Part shown: positions 7,935-12,081 of the stretch, piece after piece
How the letters are laid out: each line of letters starts with the position of its first letter
How positions within the stretch are numbered: position 1 is the first letter of the stretch
NCBI GenBank assembly: GCA_021845465.1
Contig: JAKBRL010000023.1
Coordinates: forward strand, 1 to 12,081
Direction of reading: 5' to 3'
Origin: Microcaldota archaeon
GTDB lineage: Archaea; Micrarchaeota; Micrarchaeia; Micrarchaeales; CABMGC01
Length of the DNA stretch: 12,081 nt
Notes under the pieces: generated by a model
Told to the model about the DNA's origin: nothing
Databases searched by the model: none
The model's input: the letters and a program-made list of their open reading frames with translations, nothing else
Translations under genes and position numbers: made by a program

Positions 7935-9299
7935 ATGAAGATATCGGGAGAGATTTCAGAATATGTAAACTCAGTGGAATATGAGGACATTCCAGATGCT
8001 GATGTAAAAAGGATGAAGAGGCTCATACTCGATACGCTTGGTTGCGGCATAGGAGCAAAAGATGTGCCTACAATAGTAAAGGCAAGGGATGCTGTCGCAG
8101 GAATTAACGGAAGAGGATCTACAATTCTTGGTACTTCTGAAAAGAAAGAGCCGGAGATCGCTGCATTCATAAACGGGGCGATGACGAGATATTTCGATTT
8201 TAACGACACATATGATTCCAAGGAATTTTCTCACCCGAGCGATAATATAATGCCAGTGCTTGCTGTTGCCGAGTCTGAGAAGAGAAGCGGCAGGGATGTG
8301 ATACTTGCATGCATTCTTGCTTATGAGATACAGGCCAGGCTTGCAGATTCTGCAAATCTCTGGAAGAAGGGATGGGATCATGTAATATACGGCCTTGTCT
8401 CTGTGAGTGCGGCAGCGTCACACCTAATGGAGTTAGACGATAAGAAAACAGAAGAGGCAATAAACATAGCCTTGAACTCACATCTTGTCATGAGACAGGT
8501 AAGAGCCGGAACTCTTTCAGAATGGAAGGCATTTGCCTTCTCTGATGTGGCCAGGAATGCGGTATTCTCAGCCAGGCTTGCAAAGGAAGGAATAACAGGA
8601 CCGGATCCCGTATTCGAGGGAGAGATGGGATTTTTCAAGCAGGTAAGCGGAAAGTTTAGATTAAATACCAAAAGATTTGGAGGAAAGCGTGGAGTTTTCA
8701 GAATAGGAAAGAATCTGATGAAGTATTATCCCGCTGAGACAAGGGCTCAGGCAGCTATATTTGCGGCCTTGGAACTTCGTCGGAAGATAAAGTCAATAGA
8801 GGAAATAAGTGATGTTGAGATAGGAGCAGGGGAAGCCACAGTAAGAGTAATAGGAAGCGGAGCTGAGAAGTGGAATCCTGAGACAAAGGAGACAGCCGAC
8901 CACAGTATACCATACATAGTTGCAGCTGCGCTTATGGATGGAAGGATAGGAGTAGACACCTTCAGGAAAGAGAGATTCAGAGACAGGAAGACAATTGAGT
9001 TCATGAGAAGGATCAAGGTTAGAGAAGTGAAGAAATATACTGCTCTTTTCAATAAAGGAGGTACAGTCAATGCCGCGAGCCTTAAAATAACAATGAAGGA
9101 TAAGAAGACGCTTTACAAAGAAGTCTTGTATCCTAAAGGACATTGGAAGAATCCTATGAGCGACAGAGAAATTGAGGATAAGTTTAAGATGATTGCAGGA
9201 AAGAACCTCAGCAGGCAGAAGATGGATAATATTATATCGACAGTATGGAATCTTGAAAAGCTTGATGACATAGGTATTCTTTTTAAGAAATTATATTAG
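7935..9299 (+). CDS. MmgE/PrpD-family dehydratase (2-methylcitrate or citrate dehydratase-like)
   Basis: This 454-residue cytoplasmic enzyme, of full family length, belongs to the iron-free MmgE/PrpD family, which dehydrates 2-methylcitrate or citrate or decarboxylates cis-aconitate. The diagnostic blocks are present: RYFDFNDT (85-92), HPSDN (100-104), WK (197-198), GPDPVFEG..GF (222-234), KYYPAE (263-268) and DHSIPY (322-327). Aligned from memory to mammalian cis-aconitate decarboxylase, the five active-site positions Asp, Thr, His, Lys, Lys correspond to Asp88, Thr92, His100, Lys198 and Lys263. The FNDT...HPSDN spacing is closer to 2-methylcitrate dehydratases than to decarboxylases. No methylcitrate synthase or lyase gene is adjacent; instead an isocitrate-type dehydrogenase and malate:quinone oxidoreductase follow, so citrate to cis-aconitate (or isocitrate) is the more likely job here (inference). 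ATG 7935 follows a GAGAG; TTG 7926 would add three residues. It is first in an operon, 8 bp before the ComA-like gene. Confidence 0.87.
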   Translation: MKISGEISEYVNSVEYEDIPDADVKRMKRLILDTLGCGIGAKDVPTIVKARDAVAGINGRGSTILGTSEKKEPEIAAFINGAMTRYFDFNDTYDSKEFSHPSDNIMPVLAVAESEKRSGRDVILACILAYEIQARLADSANLWKKGWDHVIYGLVSVSAAASHLMELDDKKTEEAINIALNSHLVMRQVRAGTLSEWKAFAFSDVARNAVFSARLAKEGITGPDPVFEGEMGFFKQVSGKFRLNTKRFGGKRGVFRIGKNLMKYYPAETRAQAAIFAALELRRKIKSIEEISDVEIGAGEATVRVIGSGAEKWNPETKETADHSIPYIVAAALMDGRIGVDTFRKERFRDRKTIEFMRRIKVREVKKYTALFNKGGTVNAASLKITMKDKKTLYKEVLYPKGHWKNPMSDREIEDKFKMIAGKNLSRQKMDNIISTVWNLEKLDDIGILFKKLY

Positions 9300-9307
9300 G
9301 TAATTTT

Positions 9308-10150
9308 ATGGGAAAAAACACAAATATGAAGGCTTTGGATTTTGTCGAGATTGAAGAGTTAAGCAGGAAGCCTAGAAAGAAAGGGATTACAGAAGTGAGG
9401 GTTCCGTATTATGCGGCAACGCCTACGCTGACATACATAAAGGATCTTCTGGAGGAGTGGGGCGATTATTTTGACGGAATGAAGTTCGCATGTGGCACAA
9501 TGAGATTGATGAAGAAGGAACACGTCAGGAAGATAATAGAGATGTGCCATAAGAATGAAGTTTATGTCTCCACAGGAGGCTTTGTTGAAAGGGTATTGAT
9601 ACAGGGAGAAAAGGCAGTAGACAGATATTTCAAGGAATGCCGGGAATTGGGATTTGACGTCATAGAAATATCAAGCGGCTTTGCAGATATAAAGCTGGAG
9701 GATAAACTTGCTATGGTGGAGAAGGTGCATGATATGGGAATGAAGCCAAAACCTGAAATATCTTTGATGATAGGGGCAGGGGCTGGAACCCATATAGCAG
9801 GGTATAAGCCAAAGCTAAGGCCGCTGAAGGATTTCTTTGAAGAAGCAAAACAGCAGATAAAATCAGGGGCTGAAGTCATAATGATAGAATCAGAGGGCCT
9901 TACCGAAGACATGCCTCCTGAAAAATGGAGGAAGGATGTAATATTGGAATTGATAAAGAAATTTGGATTTGGAAGGTGGATGTTTGAGGCTGCTGATCCT
10001 GAAGTCTTTAAGTGGTATCTGCTTAATGTATCCAGAGATGTCAACCTTTTCATAGACCATACGCAGGTTACCGAGTTTAATGTATGGAGGCTTGGACTCT
10101 GGGGCAATCCGGAGATATGGAAAGGTAAGAAAACCACATACAAAGGATGA
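9308..10150 (+). CDS. ComA/HSA32-like phosphosulfolactate synthase superfamily protein, divergent
   Basis: This 280-residue protein has the (2R)-phospho-3-sulfolactate synthase (ComA) TIM-barrel pattern: MKF.CGT (58-64), STGG (88-91), VIEISSG (118-124), VIMIESEG (190-197), FEAAD (226-230), NLFID (246-250) and a C-terminal WRLGLWG (260-266). ComA adds sulfite to phosphoenolpyruvate in coenzyme M synthesis. In M. jannaschii ComA, as I recall it, a catalytic lysine follows shortly after a conserved Glu in strand 5; here that Glu is Glu150 and the next residues are ISLMIGAGAGTH, with no lysine. This Gly-rich version resembles the plant HSA32 and related bacterial/archaeal subgroup, whose reaction is unknown. 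It starts 8 bp after the PrpD-family gene and overlaps the dehydrogenase by ATGA, so it belongs to a TCA-type operon rather than a coenzyme M cluster. Superfamily membership is confident; sulfolactate synthesis is doubtful. ATG 9326 is an alternative start. Confidence 0.8.
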   Translation: MGKNTNMKALDFVEIEELSRKPRKKGITEVRVPYYAATPTLTYIKDLLEEWGDYFDGMKFACGTMRLMKKEHVRKIIEMCHKNEVYVSTGGFVERVLIQGEKAVDRYFKECRELGFDVIEISSGFADIKLEDKLAMVEKVHDMGMKPKPEISLMIGAGAGTHIAGYKPKLRPLKDFFEEAKQQIKSGAEVIMIESEGLTEDMPPEKWRKDVILELIKKFGFGRWMFEAADPEVFKWYLLNVSRDVNLFIDHTQVTEFNVWRLGLWGNPEIWKGKKTTYKG

Positions 10151-11190
10151 ATATGGCAATACGAAATAGAAAGAAATGGAAACTTGCAGCACTACCTGGA
10201 GATGGAATAGGTCCGGAGATAATTGAAGTGGTAATTCCAATAATCGAGGCAGTAAACAATAGATTTGGAATATCCATGGAGATAGTTCAAGGCAAGGCAG
10301 GCTTTGACTGTATAGAAGAATTTGGAAGCAATCTGCCAGTAGAGACCATCGAACTATTGAAAAGGAGCGATTGCGTCATAAAAGGGCCTATGACTACTCC
10401 GGAAGGAGCAGGCTCGGAAGTTAGCGCTGCCGTAAAGATAAGAAAGATGTTTGATCTCTACGCTAATGTAAGGCCGGCAAAATCGATGCCAGGCATAAAG
10501 GGATTGCGGGACGACATAGATCTGGTGATAGTCAGGGAGAATACAGAAGGCTTATATTCTGGGGTGGATTTCAGAATCGGGGATGATGCTGCAGCAAGTA
10601 TGATGGTTATAACAAGAAAGGCGAGCGAGAGGATAGGCAGGTTTGCCTTTGAGCTGGCCAAGAAGAGGAAGAGACACGTTACCATAGTACATAAAGGCAA
10701 TATACTGAAGATATCGAATGCTCTCTTGAAAGATTCGATAGAAAAAGTCGGGAAGGAATACAGAGGATTTACTATTGATGACGCACATGTAGATGCGATG
10801 GCACAATGGCTGATAAAGAATCCCCAGAATTATGACGTTATAGTAACAGAGAATCTTTTCGGGGACATACTCTCAGATGAATCTGCAATGGTTGTAGGAG
10901 GAATAGGCACTGGGGCTTCTGCAAATATAGGGGATAAATATGCAATGTTTGAACCTATTCACGGCTCTGCGCCAAAATATAAAGGGCTTGACAAGGTTAA
11001 TCCATTAGGTACAATTATGGCTGCAAAGATGATGTATAATTGGATGGGTTATCCTGATGCGGAGAAAACCGTTGAAGATGCTGTAAAGAAATCAATAAAA
11101 AAAGGGTACAAAACTTATGATATAGGCGGAAGTAAAAAGTGCTCAGAAGTGGGAAGGTACATAAAAAAGGAGATAGAGGGGGGATTATGA
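10147..11190 (+). CDS. Isocitrate/homoisocitrate/isopropylmalate dehydrogenase family; probably isocitrate dehydrogenase
   Basis: This 347-residue cytoplasmic beta-decarboxylating dehydrogenase oxidises a 2-hydroxy-3-carboxy acid to a 2-oxo acid. Family landmarks are LPGDGIGPE (16-24), DLYANVRPAKS (103-113), Arg130 in VRENTEGLY (129-137) with Tyr137, Lys183 in HKGNILK, and the metal-binding Asp240 and Asp244 in FGDILSDESA. The substrate loop reads SAAVKIR (93-99): Ser93 and Arg99 match positions 113 and 119 of E. coli isocitrate dehydrogenase, but the usual Asn115 is Ala95. The cofactor region HGSAPKYKGLDKV has Lys277-Tyr278 and Val284, as in NADP-dependent E. coli IDH, instead of the Asp-Ile of NAD enzymes. 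DLYANVRPAKS is, however, close to homoisocitrate dehydrogenases. Operon context with malate:quinone oxidoreductase favours isocitrate. Both ends overlap neighbours by ATGA; ATG 10153 is an alternative start. Confidence 0.88.
   Translation: MNMAIRNRKKWKLAALPGDGIGPEIIEVVIPIIEAVNNRFGISMEIVQGKAGFDCIEEFGSNLPVETIELLKRSDCVIKGPMTTPEGAGSEVSAAVKIRKMFDLYANVRPAKSMPGIKGLRDDIDLVIVRENTEGLYSGVDFRIGDDAAASMMVITRKASERIGRFAFELAKKRKRHVTIVHKGNILKISNALLKDSIEKVGKEYRGFTIDDAHVDAMAQWLIKNPQNYDVIVTENLFGDILSDESAMVVGGIGTGASANIGDKYAMFEPIHGSAPKYKGLDKVNPLGTIMAAKMMYNWMGYPDAEKTVEDAVKKSIKKGYKTYDIGGSKKCSEVGRYIKKEIEGGL
11176..11183 (+). promoter_or_regulatory. Strong ribosome binding site for the malate:quinone oxidoreductase
   Basis: GAGGGGGG at 11176-11183 contains a GAGG seven bases before ATG 11187. 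It is embedded in the codons for the last residues (EGGL) of the dehydrogenase. This is the clearest Shine-Dalgarno sequence in the window; it supports the ATG 11187 start despite the overlap with the upstream stop. Confidence 0.55.
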
Positions 11191-12081
11191 AGAAGGAAAC
11201 GTATGATGTAATAATAGTAGGTGGAGGAATAACTGGAGCTTCCCTTTTATACACGCTTACAAGATACACAGACATAAAAAGAATTCTTCTTCTTGAGAAG
11301 TATGATGATCTTGCAACACTTAATTCGAATAGCAGGAATAATGCACAGACTCTCCATTTTGGAGATATAGAAACAAATTATTCGCTTGAGGAAGCTGCAA
11401 GGATAAAAAATGAGGCGGAGCGCGTTCTCAGATATTTTAAGATGCAGGAGCCTAAAGCCAGAAATGGAGCCATAAAAAAATGCCAGAAGATGGTGCTCGG
11501 AATCGGCAGTGAAGAGATAGAATTTCTCGATGAACTATATAAAACAAGGCTAAAGAAGTTATTCCCATCTAGCATGAAGCTGGAACGGAAAGATATAGCC
11601 AGGCTTGAACCTTATGTTGTGAAGAAGAGGCAGAAGGATGAAGAGATAGGAGCCCTTCTTTCAAAGACAGGGTACATGGTTGATTTCGGCAAGATGACAC
11701 ACATGTTTGCCTCACAGGCCGAGTCGGAAGGAGGCGATAGGGTAAGAGTCCTCTTTAATGCAAGAGTAATGGGAATGGAGAAAAAGGGAAGAATATACAG
11801 AGTATATACTCCTAAAAACGAGTATTTTTCAAGATTTGTAGTATTTGCAACAGGAAGCTATAGCCTATATTTTGCAAAATCGATAGGCATTGACAAGAAT
11901 CTCTCCATACTCTCGGTTGGAGGAGGCTTTTACACATCTAAGAGAGTACTGAACGGCAAAGTTTACAGGGTGCAGAAAGGAGGCATACCGTTTGCAGCAG
12001 TGCATGGAGACCCGGATATAGCAGACAAGAATATTACAAGATTTGGGCCTACTGTCAATATACCTCCGATGCTCGAAAAAA
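11187..12081 (+). CDS. mqo: Malate:quinone oxidoreductase (FAD), 3' partial
   Basis: The reading frame starts at ATG 11187, overlaps the dehydrogenase stop by ATGA and stays open to the window end (298 codons seen; the C-terminal part is missing). The N-terminus DVIIVGGGITGASLLY (7-22) is a GxGxxG FAD-binding Rossmann fold, with an acidic strand end LLLEK. The stretches NAQTLHFGDIETNYS, GFYTSKRVLNGKVYRVQ and PFAAVHGDPD match, nearly position by position, the Helicobacter pylori type of Mqo as I remember it. Mqo is a peripheral membrane flavoenzyme that oxidises malate to oxaloacetate and reduces quinone, replacing NAD malate dehydrogenase and linking the TCA cycle to respiration. This fits the upstream PrpD-family and isocitrate-type dehydrogenase genes. 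The nearest alternative is a 2-hydroxyglutarate or related 2-hydroxyacid dehydrogenase of the same superfamily, which the specific matches make less likely. Confidence 0.82.
   Translation, partial: MKKETYDVIIVGGGITGASLLYTLTRYTDIKRILLLEKYDDLATLNSNSRNNAQTLHFGDIETNYSLEEAARIKNEAERVLRYFKMQEPKARNGAIKKCQKMVLGIGSEEIEFLDELYKTRLKKLFPSSMKLERKDIARLEPYVVKKRQKDEEIGALLSKTGYMVDFGKMTHMFASQAESEGGDRVRVLFNARVMGMEKKGRIYRVYTPKNEYFSRFVVFATGSYSLYFAKSIGIDKNLSILSVGGGFYTSKRVLNGKVYRVQKGGIPFAAVHGDPDIADKNITRFGPTVNIPPMLEK

Noticed and set aside
7935..10150. Reading the PrpD and ComA-like genes as part of a coenzyme M or propionate (methylcitrate) pathway
   Set aside because: No ComB, ComC, methylcitrate synthase or methylisocitrate lyase gene is adjacent, the ComA catalytic lysine appears missing, and the operon continues with isocitrate-type dehydrogenase and Mqo. 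Genes outside the window could change this.

Overview
The window looks like chromosomal DNA of an archaeon. The pointers are an Ile-ATA and Arg-AGA/AGG rich codon usage, AT-rich TATA-like boxes a short way upstream of possibly leaderless starts, a dolichol-phosphate-mannose-synthase type glycosyltransferase, membrane-anchored exported proteins dense in N-X-S/T sequons with C-terminal TM plus basic tail, and a phosphosulfolactate-synthase (ComA) superfamily protein. Compact gene packing and the mix of TCA genes would suit a Micrarchaeota/ARMAN-like or Thermoplasmata-like acidophile, but no marker gene fixes the lineage. All eight genes are on the + strand. No RNA gene, mobile element or CRISPR array was seen, and no gap exceeds about 90 bases.

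Region 1 (1-5197) encodes a cell-surface and export module. It starts with the 3' part of a TM-anchored DUF4382-like exported protein whose 5' end lies before the window. Then come a MacB/LolD-class ABC ATPase, a secreted and C-terminally anchored protein with three Ig-like (CARDB/NEW3/COG1361-like) repeats, and a MacB/FtsX-type permease with a 50-residue Gly/Ala/Ser insert in its outer loop. Short spacings suggest that the last three are co-transcribed; the Ig-repeat protein sits where an adaptor or receptor for the exporter would be expected.

Region 2 (5198-7877) is a two-gene surface-sugar unit: a GT2 polyprenyl-phosphate sugar synthase and a 626-residue polytopic GT-C-like protein with a sequon-rich external C-terminal domain. 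A perfect 16-bp palindrome and a TATA-like box lie in the junction before it.

Region 3 (about 7898-12081, running off the end) is a tight operon with 4-bp ATGA overlaps: PrpD/MmgE-family dehydratase, a divergent ComA/HSA32-like protein, an isocitrate/homoisocitrate-type dehydrogenase, and a Helicobacter-type malate:quinone oxidoreductase (3' truncated). Read together, this is the malate-to-2-oxoglutarate side of an oxidative TCA cycle feeding electrons to quinone. The iron-free PrpD may stand in for aconitase, and a ComA-like enzyme of unknown reaction is wired between it and the dehydrogenase. That ComA-like gene in a TCA operon is the strongest candidate here for undescribed biochemistry.
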